From contig CAWEFK010000015.1 of NCBI GenBank assembly GCA_963808315.1, positions 1 to 64,000 of the forward strand: DNA of 64,000 nt, given 5' to 3'. This stretch comes from Palsa-504 sp963808315 (GTDB lineage Bacteria > Actinomycetota > Actinomycetes > Streptosporangiales > Streptosporangiaceae). Positions 37,968-45,404 of this stretch are shown in pieces. Positions within the stretch are counted from its first letter, which is position 1. Each line of letters starts with the position of its first letter. Under the pieces are notes generated by a model, which saw only the letters and a list, made by a program, of their open reading frames with translations, did no database searches and was not told where the DNA came from. A program made the position numbers and the translations under genes.

Positions 37968-38095
37968 GAGGTACTCGAAGTGCCATCGGTACCCTTCGAA
38001 GGGGTGCTATGGCACATCGAGTACCTTCTCACGCCGCGTTCCCGGTCGCGCCCAGTCCCCGCCCAGCGTGATTTCCGCGATGGAACCGGACGGTG
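37968..38095. other. Complete palindromic att-like site
   Basis: An imperfect inverted repeat with arms of about 29 bp (37968-37997 and 37998-38026) is centred on TTCGAA at 37995-38000. The outer 19 bp of the arms (GAGGTACTCGAAGTGCCAT against the complement of ATGGCACATCGAGTACCTT) match at 17 positions. From the centre rightward, including an exact 33-bp block at 38006-38038 and weaker similarity to about 38090, it matches the half-site at 5.16-5.25 kb. Size and symmetry fit a large serine integrase attachment site. It could instead be a dispersed hairpin repeat. 37809-37967 holds no gene. Confidence 0.5.
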
Positions 38096-38225
38096 GCGGC
38101 AATGGCGCCTGGCCCGAAAATGGTGATGGCCCTGGCGGTCGCCAGAGCCTCCGGCGGCAGCTGCCGAGCTGGAGCAGAACGCGGCGCGATATGGCGGCCG
38201 GGGTCATCCGGCGCAGATGGCCACA

Positions 38226-38425
38226 TCGGCCGGGCGCCGGTCTGCCATACCTCGCCGCTGCTGGTCGCCAGCGCCCGGCTCAGCGGGCTGGCCAGCGCGT
38301 TGGCGTGGATCTCCCGGAAGTAGCGCGGCGAGTCGTCGGGGCCTGCCGCGGGGCGTGATCCCGGCTGGGTTGAGATGCTGGTCGAACCACTCGGAGAGCG
38401 CGGTAATGGTCAGGAAGTGAACGTC
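38226..38425 (-). pseudogene. Unidentified degraded reading frame
   Basis: The minus strand reads HFLTITALSEWFDQHLNPAG, then after a shift SPRYFREIHANALASPLSRA and SSGEVWQTG. The amino-acid composition looks like real protein, but I do not recognise a family. It is broken by at least one indel and lies between the palindromic site and a histidine kinase fragment. Confidence 0.3.
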
Positions 38426-38690
38426 GGTGACGTTGCGGTAGGCAGGCTAGCGGTTACCCGCCAGCCTCCGCCCGGCACGGGGCCTGCGCTCAGCTGGCCG
38501 CCATGAGCCTTGACCCGTTCGGTCATCCCGAGCAGTCCGGCACGGCCTGGCTGACCGCATAGCCGAGGCCGATGTCCGCGGTCTGGTAGATCAGCGCGAC
38601 CAGCCAGGGGCCGAGGAACGCCGCCATGGCCAGCCGGGGGGCGGGTACCAGCCAGCCGGTAGTCAGGGCCAGCGGCGAGCAGGAGCACAA
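38419..38690 (-). pseudogene. C-terminal fragment of a NarL-type histidine kinase
   Basis: One frame contains GMTERVKAHGGQLSAGP and GGGWRVTASLP, the conserved end of the ATPase domain of LuxR/NarL-partner kinases. Another frame just upstream has membrane-like parts (FLGPWLVALIYQTADIGLGYAV). The core of the kinase between them is missing, so a large internal deletion is likely. Confidence 0.5.
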
Positions 38691-38711
38691 TGCAGGTGTG
38701 GAGCGGCCAGT

Positions 38712-39428
38712 TTGGTGGTCGGGCTGGTGAAGTGGACCGAGCGGTGGATCGCGCGAGCGCAGCGCCAGGCCGACCTGCGGGCGGAACGGTTCGTGCGCCA
38801 TGAGGAAGGCGTGCGCGCGGGTACGGAACCGCCCAGTTTCCTGGACCGCATGGAATCCTTGGGCACGTCGGACCGGGCGCCCTTCACCCGGGGCTACGTC
38901 AACTCCGACTGGCCGTCGGATGCCCGGCCGGACGATGCCTCGCTGCGCCTGCTTAACGCCTGGCTCACCTGGGTGGGGCAGGGGCCGATAGGCGGGCCTG
39001 ACGGCGTCGATGTCACCGTCTGGATCAGGTCCGCGGGCCAGGATCTGCCGTTCAGTTACACGCCAGGCGATCAGGCGTGGCTGACGCGAGCGGAGCTTCC
39101 GGCCAGCAGGAATGGCTACACCGTCTGCATCCGCCGCATGCCCGCCGGGGCGGCCGAGAGCATCCGTTCGTTTGGCAGCGAGACGAGCGCACGCTGGTAC
39201 GCGGTGGGGCTCGCCAAGCAGGTGCGGGAAGTCGGCATCACCGCGCTGCGGCCAGCTTCCAGTCCAGCGGTCAGGCCTCCCCCGACCGCTGGACTGGACG
39301 AAGTCCTGATGGGCGGGATCGTGGGCGTGGGCGTCCGCGTGGGCCGCGGCTTGCTCTGGCTACCACAGCGTGCCCGCGGAGGCTGGCGGCGGGTACGAAC
39401 GGGCCGACCGGGTGACAGCTCTCCCTGA
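38712..39428 (+). CDS. Unknown protein with paralog at 35.5 kb
   Basis: A 238-residue protein: a charged N-terminal helix (WTERWIARAQRQADLRAERF), a beta-rich core (GPDGVDVTVWIRSAG, DLPFSYTPGDQ, YTVCIRRMP), a helix (SARWYAVGLAKQVREVGITALR) and a C-terminal extension with a weak hydrophobic patch (VLMGGIVGVGVRVGRGLLWL). The core matches the 35476-36012 protein. TTG 38712, GTG 38715 and GTG 38727 are all possible starts. Function unknown. Intact. Confidence 0.55.
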   Translation: MVVGLVKWTERWIARAQRQADLRAERFVRHEEGVRAGTEPPSFLDRMESLGTSDRAPFTRGYVNSDWPSDARPDDASLRLLNAWLTWVGQGPIGGPDGVDVTVWIRSAGQDLPFSYTPGDQAWLTRAELPASRNGYTVCIRRMPAGAAESIRSFGSETSARWYAVGLAKQVREVGITALRPASSPAVRPPPTAGLDEVLMGGIVGVGVRVGRGLLWLPQRARGGWRRVRTGRPGDSSP

Positions 39429-39440
39429 CCAGGCGAATGC

Positions 39441-40227
39441 CTACCGGCCCGGCTGCCGCCTGACCAGTTCCACGCTGCCGCCGTACCGTCGCGCGCCGAG
39501 TCCGGTCAGCAACGAGATGGACGCGACGTTCGTGTCGTCGACCTCGCAGGTAACGCTGGTGGCCCCCTGGCCGGCGAGCACGGCGAACGCCTGGCCGAGC
39601 AGCGCCCTGGCGATACCGCGCCGCCGGTACTGAGCAAGAACCGCGATCAGTCCCAGGCGCGGGCCGGCCGGGTGCGCCAGATCCGCACCAGCCCGGCGTA
39701 CTCCCCGCTGGCCGGGTCGACCGCGAGAAGGTACGTGGCGGGATCGAAGAACGAGCTGAACGTCTCGGCCCGGAACTGCCCGGCATCCCACCGCCAGCCC
39801 CGGCAGCCGGGAACGTCCTGCCGCAGCGCGTCGTCCAGCAGCCGCAGCCGGGTGATATCCGCATCAGCGGCGGAACGAATGTCGAACCCGGCCGGCCGAC
39901 GGCCCCAGCTAGCCCGGTCACCGCGGGATCGGCCGGGATCCGGTAGAAGCTCTCCCGCCGGTGCACGGCGAATCCGGCCTCCACGCAGGCATCAAGCGCT
40001 TCATACTCCGCGTCTTCCAGGGTGACGTAGAGGTCGCGGCCGAGGTCGCGGGCAACGGCATCGGCTAGCAGCGGCCAGGCGTCGGCGCGCCAGGTGTCGA
40101 AGTACAAGAACCAGCGGCTATCGGGCCGGAGCCGCGCGCGCACCTCGCCCGCGACCAGGTCCCCGTCTACCGCGTGCCACGTCAGCGCGGGCCGCACCCG
40201 TGATACCGCCAGCACCGCTGCCGCCAT
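39441..40227 (-). CDS. GNAT N-acetyltransferase (frameshifted)
   Basis: The C-terminal half has the acetyl-CoA-binding pattern LGLIAVLAQYRRRGIARALLGQAF and a following VTCEVDDTNVASISLLTGLGA helix. The N-terminal half resembles a degenerate second GNAT domain (YVTLEDAEYEALDACVEAGF). Two indels (near 39880 and 39690) split it. A 787-bp span gives about 262 residues, typical for tandem GNAT proteins. It converges on the unknown gene to its left in the window (12 bp apart). Substrate unknown. Confidence 0.75.
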
Positions 40228-40324
40228 GCCCTGTGAAGCTAGCAGCAGCCTGACCCGCGCGCGAGCGATTATGCCTGCGCGGCCCGGCCCGATGAGCGCG
40301 GCGGGTGGCGGGCTGCGGTTCGGG

Positions 40325-41044
40325 TCAGCGGGTGCGGGCGGCGATCAGCACGCCCAGGCCGTCCAGGATGCGGTCGATGCCGAAGCCGAGGGCGTTGTCG
40401 CGGTCACCGGGCGGCCCGGATTCGGCGAAGGCGGCGGCCGTCCGGGGGTAGCGGCCGACCTGGGCGGCGAGAGCCTGGGAAACCTGGCGGCCGAACCCTG
40501 CCTCCGTTTTGTCGTCGCCTGAGGCGGCCGCCTGCAGGGCCAGGCCGCGGACGTGGCCGGCCAGCAGGGCGATCGTGTCGAGGCTCTCCGCGCCGGTCAG
40601 CCCGCTGTCGGCCAGGGTCGTCAGCGCGGACTCCATCCAGCCGACCTCGTTCGGGCCGACCGGTCGGATGCCCCGGGCCAGCTCGTGCGCCCAGGGATGC
40701 GCCAGCATCCGTTCGAACATCATCATGGCCCAGGAGCGCAGCTGCGCGCGCCACGGCTCCTCATGACCGGGCGCGGCCGCGCCCGGTTCCGGCGCGGTGC
40801 CGAGCGCGGTGTCAAGCATCAGTGCTTCCAGCTCCGTCTTGCCTGGCACATACCGGTAAAGCGCCATCTTCGCGCAGCCCAGCCGCTCGGCCAGTCGCTG
40901 CATCGACAGGTTCGCGAGGCCGTCGGCGTCGGCGTGCTCGATCGCCCCGGCGACGATCCGCTCCAGCGTGAGCGAGGGCTTGGGACCGCGCTTGGGCCGC
41001 TGCGCGGTCCCCCAGAGCAGGTCGAGGGTGGTCGGTGCCGACAT
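40325..41044 (-). CDS. TetR-family repressor
   Basis: A 239-residue regulator with an N-terminal helix-turn-helix (LTLERIVAGAIEHADADGL, MQRLAERLGCAKMALYRYV) and a TetR C-terminal ligand domain (WAHELARGIRPVGPNEV). It is divergent from the FAD monooxygenase, and a GACGCAGT dyad covers the shared promoter. It probably represses both genes until a small aromatic or antibiotic-like ligand binds, as in similar pairs; this is inference. Intact. Confidence 0.92.
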   Translation of the reverse strand: MSAPTTLDLLWGTAQRPKRGPKPSLTLERIVAGAIEHADADGLANLSMQRLAERLGCAKMALYRYVPGKTELEALMLDTALGTAPEPGAAAPGHEEPWRAQLRSWAMMMFERMLAHPWAHELARGIRPVGPNEVGWMESALTTLADSGLTGAESLDTIALLAGHVRGLALQAAASGDDKTEAGFGRQVSQALAAQVGRYPRTAAAFAESGPPGDRDNALGFGIDRILDGLGVLIAARTR

Positions 41045-41089
41045 GTGTCCATTCTTGCCGATGCTGCCCTTCGCATCTCGGCGAAGAGC

Positions 41090-41141
41090 TTGACGTCAAA
41101 CTGCGTCCATCGTACGCTAAATAGCGTCCATAAGACGCAGT
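41090..41141 (+). promoter_or_regulatory. Promoter and TetR-type operator of the FAD monooxygenase
   Basis: TTGACG (41090-41095) and TACGCT (41113-41118) are 17 bp apart. ACTGCGTC (41100-41107) and GACGCAGT (41134-41141) form a perfect 8-bp inverted repeat around the -10 box, and GCGTCCAT occurs twice (41103 and 41124) as a direct repeat. Binding here would block the promoter. Confidence 0.6.
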
Positions 41142-41160
41142 AAGGCATCGAGGAGTCAAC

Positions 41161-42345
41161 ATGAGCACCAAGACGGTTCTGATCTCCGGCGCGAGCGTCG
41201 CCGGGCAGGCCCTGGCCGCCTGGCTGGATCGATACGGCTTCCAGGTCACCGTGGTCGAGCGCGCCGCCACACTGCGCGCGGGCGGCCAGGCCATCGACTT
41301 CAAGGGTCAGACCCAGCTGACCGTGCTGGAGCGCATGGGTGTGCGGGAGGAGATCTTCCGCCGCCAGACCGGGCGGGCCGACATGCAGTTCCTCGACGCG
41401 TCCGGGCGGCAGCTGGCCGTCATGACCGGCGAGTTTCTCGGCGGCGATGTGGAGATCCTGCGAGGCGACCTGGCCGCCGTCTTCTACCAGCGCACCGCCG
41501 GCCGCTGCGAGTACCTGTTCGGTGACTCGATCACCGCGCTCACCGAGACCGCGGACGGCGTGTATGCGGAGTTCGAGAATGCCCCGGCCCGCACCTTCGA
41601 CCTCGTCGTCGGCTGCGACGGTGTGCACTCGGCGGTACGGCGGCTGGCGTTCGGTCCCGAGCGGGACTATGTCCGCCACCTGGGCTACTACTATGCTGTC
41701 GCCGGTGCGCCCGCGTGGGGGATGCAATCGGGCCGGCCGCAGCGCAGTGTCGCCCAGGCCTGCAATGCACCCGGCCGGCTGGCGGTCAAGGGCGGCTCGA
41801 AAGCATCGCACCTGTATATCTTCGCCGCGCCGCAACTCGGCTACGACCGTCACGATGTCGCCGCGCAGCGCCGCCATGTCGTGGAGCAGTTCGCTGCCGT
41901 CGGAGGCGAGGTGCCGGGCATGCTGGCCGAGCTGCCTGGGCTGGATGACTTCTACCTGGACTCGATGAGTCAGGTTCGGATGAGGGGGCAGTACACGATC
42001 GGCCGTATCGCGCTGGCCGGTGACTCCGCCTACGGCAACACCTTGGGCGGCGTCGGGACGGGACTCGCCGTTGTCGGTGCGTACGTGCTCGCCGGCGAGC
42101 TCGCGGTCGCTGACGGTGACCACACCGTCGCCTACGCCCGGTACAACGAGATCATGCGCCGTTACGCCAAGATTGCCGGGCAGTCCAACGCCGGCCGTTT
42201 CCTGGCGCCGCGGACGGCGCCCGGCATCCGCGCACGCAACTGGTTCCTCGGCTCGCGGGCCTTCGGCCTGATGCTGAAATACGCCGACAACGCGGCCAAC
42301 GACATCGAGTTGCAGGACTACCCGAGTCTGGTTGCGGCCGCCTGA
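41161..42345 (+). CDS. FAD-dependent monooxygenase (TetX/PHBH-like)
   Basis: A 394-residue flavoprotein with the FAD-binding VLISGASVAGQALAAWL (residues 6-22), the GD-type motif VVGCDGVHSAVRRLAFG, and IALAGDSAYGNTLGGVGTG, which contacts the FAD ribose and phosphate. It is closest in layout to hydroxylases that modify aromatic substrates or tetracyclines. GAGGAG lies upstream of the ATG. Expression is likely controlled by the divergent TetR gene. Confidence 0.9.
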   Translation: MSTKTVLISGASVAGQALAAWLDRYGFQVTVVERAATLRAGGQAIDFKGQTQLTVLERMGVREEIFRRQTGRADMQFLDASGRQLAVMTGEFLGGDVEILRGDLAAVFYQRTAGRCEYLFGDSITALTETADGVYAEFENAPARTFDLVVGCDGVHSAVRRLAFGPERDYVRHLGYYYAVAGAPAWGMQSGRPQRSVAQACNAPGRLAVKGGSKASHLYIFAAPQLGYDRHDVAAQRRHVVEQFAAVGGEVPGMLAELPGLDDFYLDSMSQVRMRGQYTIGRIALAGDSAYGNTLGGVGTGLAVVGAYVLAGELAVADGDHTVAYARYNEIMRRYAKIAGQSNAGRFLAPRTAPGIRARNWFLGSRAFGLMLKYADNAANDIELQDYPSLVAAA

Positions 42346-42535
42346 ATCGCGTTTCCACCGCGCCTCCGCTGCGCTGCGGGCTTGCCCCGGCCGGAGAGGG
42401 GCGCAGGCGCGCTCGATAGATTGATCGTGGCCTCTGAGGATCCTGAGCCGGGTCGCGCAAGCCGCTCCTGCTTGGCGCCGGAGACGATGGGAGTTCGCCA
42501 GCCGGATGCAGCACACCCCGCGTGAAGGGATCACG

Positions 42536-44092
42536 ATGCAATTCGACAGACAGCCCGCTGCCGACCGGCTGGCTCAGCCGAGCACCGGAGCACCGGGACA
42601 CGATTGCGACGCCATCGTCGTCGGCGGCGGCCCCGCTGGCGCGGCGGCGGCGGCCCGGCTGGCCGCGCGGGGGTTCCGGATCGTGCTGATCGACCGGGCC
42701 AGCTTCCCGCGCGACAAGGTATGCGGCGACTTCGTCGGACCGGCGGCGCTCGCCGAACTGGCCGACCTCGGCGTGGCCAAGACACCGGCGTTCCGCGCCA
42801 CCAGCAAGCTGGCTGACCTGGCTTTGCACGTCGATGGAGACCAGCTCACCGTGATGGGTATCCCCCAGGTCGGCGGGCTTCCCGGCTACGGCCGGGTCAT
42901 TCCCCGGCTGCAGCTTGACGCCTGGATCCTGGACGCGGCGCGGCAGGCCGGAGCAACCATCCTGGACGGGCGCAAGGTGACCGCGGTGCAGCAGGCGCCC
43001 GACGCGATCACCGTCCGGGGCCAGAGCGCGGCTGGCCCGTGGCAGCTGCGGACCCGGCTGCTGCTGGGAGCCGACGGCAGCGACTCGATGGTCGCCCGGA
43101 CGCTGCGGGGAGGCGTGCCGCCCCGCCAGGACCGCATCGTGGCCGTGCGAGCCTACTTCGATGATGTCGACGGGCCGGACGGCCAGGGCGACGTCTGCTT
43201 TCGCAGCGACAGCTTCCCCGGCTACTACTGGCTGTTCCCGGCCGGCGGCGGCTCGGCCAACCTGGGCGTGGGCATGCTCACCTCCACCTACCCGCAGTCC
43301 GGCCGTAATCTGCGCGAGATGCTGCTGCGGCTGATCGCCGAGGACGCTTCGCTGCAGGACAGGCTCCGGGGTGCCCGGATGCGCGGCAAGGTCCTCGGGC
43401 ACCCGCTGACGACCTACAATCCGCGGCTGCCGCTGGTCGGCGACCGCATGATGCTGCTCGGCGACGCGGCCGGGCTGATCAATCCGCTCAACGGCGAGGG
43501 AATCCAGTACGCGCTGCACAGCGCCCGGTGGGCCGCCGACATCGCGGCCGATTGCCTGGCGTCAGACCGGCTGGACGCGGCCTCCCTGGAGGGCTACCAG
43601 CAGCGCGTGCATCAGAACCTGCGTACGGACATGGCGTTCTCCCGGCTCGTCGTCCAGCTCTTCCGTAACCGCAACCTCAACCATCTCTGGCTGCGCGCCC
43701 TGCGGACCATCGCAACACGGGCGGGGACCGATCCGGACTACGTCCACCGTGTCGGTTGTGTCCTCACCGGCCTGCCCCCAGCCGTCAGCACAGTCAGCAC
43801 GGGCACGGCCGCCAAGATCTTCGGACAAGCCCTCGTCTCCCCGCGCGCCGGCGCATCGTGGCCTCGCCCCGGCCGCCGCGGGCCGTCAGTGCGCCCCGCC
43901 CCCGACGGATCGGGTAGCACGGCGGGACATTCCGCGGCTCCTGACGAGTTCCTGGACTGGGCGGCGGGTGCCGGGCGGGCGCTGGCCGAATTCAGCACCC
44001 AGCTGACCCGCGCCAAGATCACCCGAAGCCCGCGCCGGGAGGATCTCGTCATGAACGTCAGAGCTGGCAGCGCGGAGAACTGGCACGATTAG
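42536..44092 (+). CDS. Geranylgeranyl reductase-like flavoprotein
   Basis: About 518 residues. The FAD-binding IVVGGGPAGAAAAARLAARG is near residues 27-46, CGDFVGPAAL follows, then PGYYWLFPAGGGSANLGVG (the family's PxxYxWxFP motif) and LLGDAAGLINPLNGEGIQYA. GAAGGG supports the ATG at 42536 over the one at 42506. The enzyme group reduces isoprenoid double bonds or acts as a hydroxylase. A C-terminal extension of about 130 residues, Ser/Pro-rich, is longer than usual. Intact. Confidence 0.88.
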   Translation: MQFDRQPAADRLAQPSTGAPGHDCDAIVVGGGPAGAAAAARLAARGFRIVLIDRASFPRDKVCGDFVGPAALAELADLGVAKTPAFRATSKLADLALHVDGDQLTVMGIPQVGGLPGYGRVIPRLQLDAWILDAARQAGATILDGRKVTAVQQAPDAITVRGQSAAGPWQLRTRLLLGADGSDSMVARTLRGGVPPRQDRIVAVRAYFDDVDGPDGQGDVCFRSDSFPGYYWLFPAGGGSANLGVGMLTSTYPQSGRNLREMLLRLIAEDASLQDRLRGARMRGKVLGHPLTTYNPRLPLVGDRMMLLGDAAGLINPLNGEGIQYALHSARWAADIAADCLASDRLDAASLEGYQQRVHQNLRTDMAFSRLVVQLFRNRNLNHLWLRALRTIATRAGTDPDYVHRVGCVLTGLPPAVSTVSTGTAAKIFGQALVSPRAGASWPRPGRRGPSVRPAPDGSGSTAGHSAAPDEFLDWAAGAGRALAEFSTQLTRAKITRSPRREDLVMNVRAGSAENWHD

Positions 44093-44142
44093 CGGACGGG
44101 GGTGCGCGGCGGCGGGTGGGAAAGCGAACCGGGAGGTGTGCA

Positions 44143-44901
44143 GTGGTCGAGCGAAGCCGCGAGGCGGACGCGTTCCTGGCCGCGGTTGACCAGATCGCTC
44201 CGGAGGCGGTGAGCGCCTGCGACGGATGGACCACACACGAGATCGCCGCGCACGTAGCCGGCATCGCCGTCGAGGTCATCCGTCATCTCGAACCGTACCT
44301 GCAAGGCGATCCGGTGCCACAGACGCGAAGCTTCGAAGAACGCGAAGCTCCGCTGCAGGAGATGGAGCACCCGGCGTTGCTCAGCCGGCTCGAGGCCGAA
44401 GAGGAACGAATGCGCCGCCTGGTCGGCGACGTGCTCGACCGCGAGCCTGGTGCGGTCATCCCGTGGACGGGCCGGCACATGGCAGTGGCGAAGTTCATCC
44501 CCCACCTGCGCAACGAACACGCCCTGCATCGCTGGGATATCGCCGGCGACGACGAAACCAGCCGCCACCTGCTCGGCGACATGGATCTCGTCGGCCACTC
44601 GGTCGGTGAGCTCGGCCGGATCCTGCTCGTGGCTGGCCGCGCTCACGATCCCGACCCTGACTCCGAGTTCCACGTCAGGCTGCGGGCCGAGGGCCAGCCC
44701 GACCTCCGGGTCATCGTCGAAAACGGCAACGCCACCCTCGCCTGGGCCAGCGGTGAGGCCGACGAGCCCTCGGTCGAGCTCGACGCCGGCGCGCGTCAGC
44801 TGTTCATCTGGGGACGACGTCCCGACCACCGCGGCCGGCTCCGCAGCCACCTCACCCCAGCTGATCTGGCCCGCCTCCAGGCGCTGCTCTCCGGTTACTG
44901 A
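44143..44901 (+). CDS. Maleylpyruvate isomerase-family (mycothiol-dependent) protein
   Basis: A 252-residue DinB-fold protein: an N-terminal helical bundle (AVDQIAPEAVSACDGWTTHEIAAHVAG) with metal-binding His residues (HVAG, HLRNEHALHRWD) and a C-terminal sterol-carrier-like domain. GGGAGG at 44131-44136 points to GTG 44143. The family uses mycothiol as cofactor or detoxifies electrophiles. It lies 50 bp after the flavoprotein on the same strand, so the two may be an operon. Confidence 0.85.
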   Translation: MVERSREADAFLAAVDQIAPEAVSACDGWTTHEIAAHVAGIAVEVIRHLEPYLQGDPVPQTRSFEEREAPLQEMEHPALLSRLEAEEERMRRLVGDVLDREPGAVIPWTGRHMAVAKFIPHLRNEHALHRWDIAGDDETSRHLLGDMDLVGHSVGELGRILLVAGRAHDPDPDSEFHVRLRAEGQPDLRVIVENGNATLAWASGEADEPSVELDAGARQLFIWGRRPDHRGRLRSHLTPADLARLQALLSGY

Positions 44902-45075
44902 AACTCCCGGCGAAGCAGGACAGCCAGGCGGGCGGGCGTTGCGGGCGGGCCGAGACGGCAGGCTGACGCGTGACGTCGACGTCTTGACGTCTCAACGTCC
45001 TGCGGGTGATGCTCAAATCGACCCGCTGAGCGAACCGCTCGGGGGTGCGACAGCGCCATTGCAGATTCGGAGGGC

Positions 45076-45354
45076 ATGTGTCCACCGACGGTCCTACCGG
45101 GCCACCGCACAACCGGCAAGACGTCACCGCCCGGGCTGAAGAAGTTTTCCTTCAGCAAGCTGGCCGTGTCGTTCGGCATGATTCTTAATGAGGCCACCCC
45201 GGCCCAGGTGCGGATCATGCGGGACACCCTGCCCCGCATCCCCTGGATGATGTTCTCCTTCCTCGGGCCGCGCGCCTACGTCAAATACGCCGCGCGCCTG
45301 CGCAGCGCGAACGTGCCCGCGATCCCCGCCGCCGCCGGAAAGGCCGCCTCATGA
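45076..45354 (+). CDS. Unknown small protein, perhaps a gene fragment
   Basis: The last 60 residues (LAVSFGMILNEATPAQVRIM, LPRIPWMMFSFLGPRAYVKY) look like a real helical tail such as ends hemerythrin-like proteins. The first 25 residues are low quality and the family is not recognised with confidence. The upstream 44902-45075 has no gene but contains a cluster of GACGTC motifs at 44971-44999. It may be the 3' part of a truncated gene. Confidence 0.35.
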   Translation: MCPPTVLPGHRTTGKTSPPGLKKFSFSKLAVSFGMILNEATPAQVRIMRDTLPRIPWMMFSFLGPRAYVKYAARLRSANVPAIPAAAGKAAS

Positions 45355-45404
45355 CGAACCCCCTGGGCGGCGCCACCGCACTGGCGAATCGAACCGGCCG
45401 CTCG

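Noticed and set aside
44852..45127. Minus-strand 91-codon ORF with CxxC pairs
   Set aside because: It overlaps the end of the maleylpyruvate isomerase-like gene in antisense. The cysteines are too few and irregular for a zinc finger.
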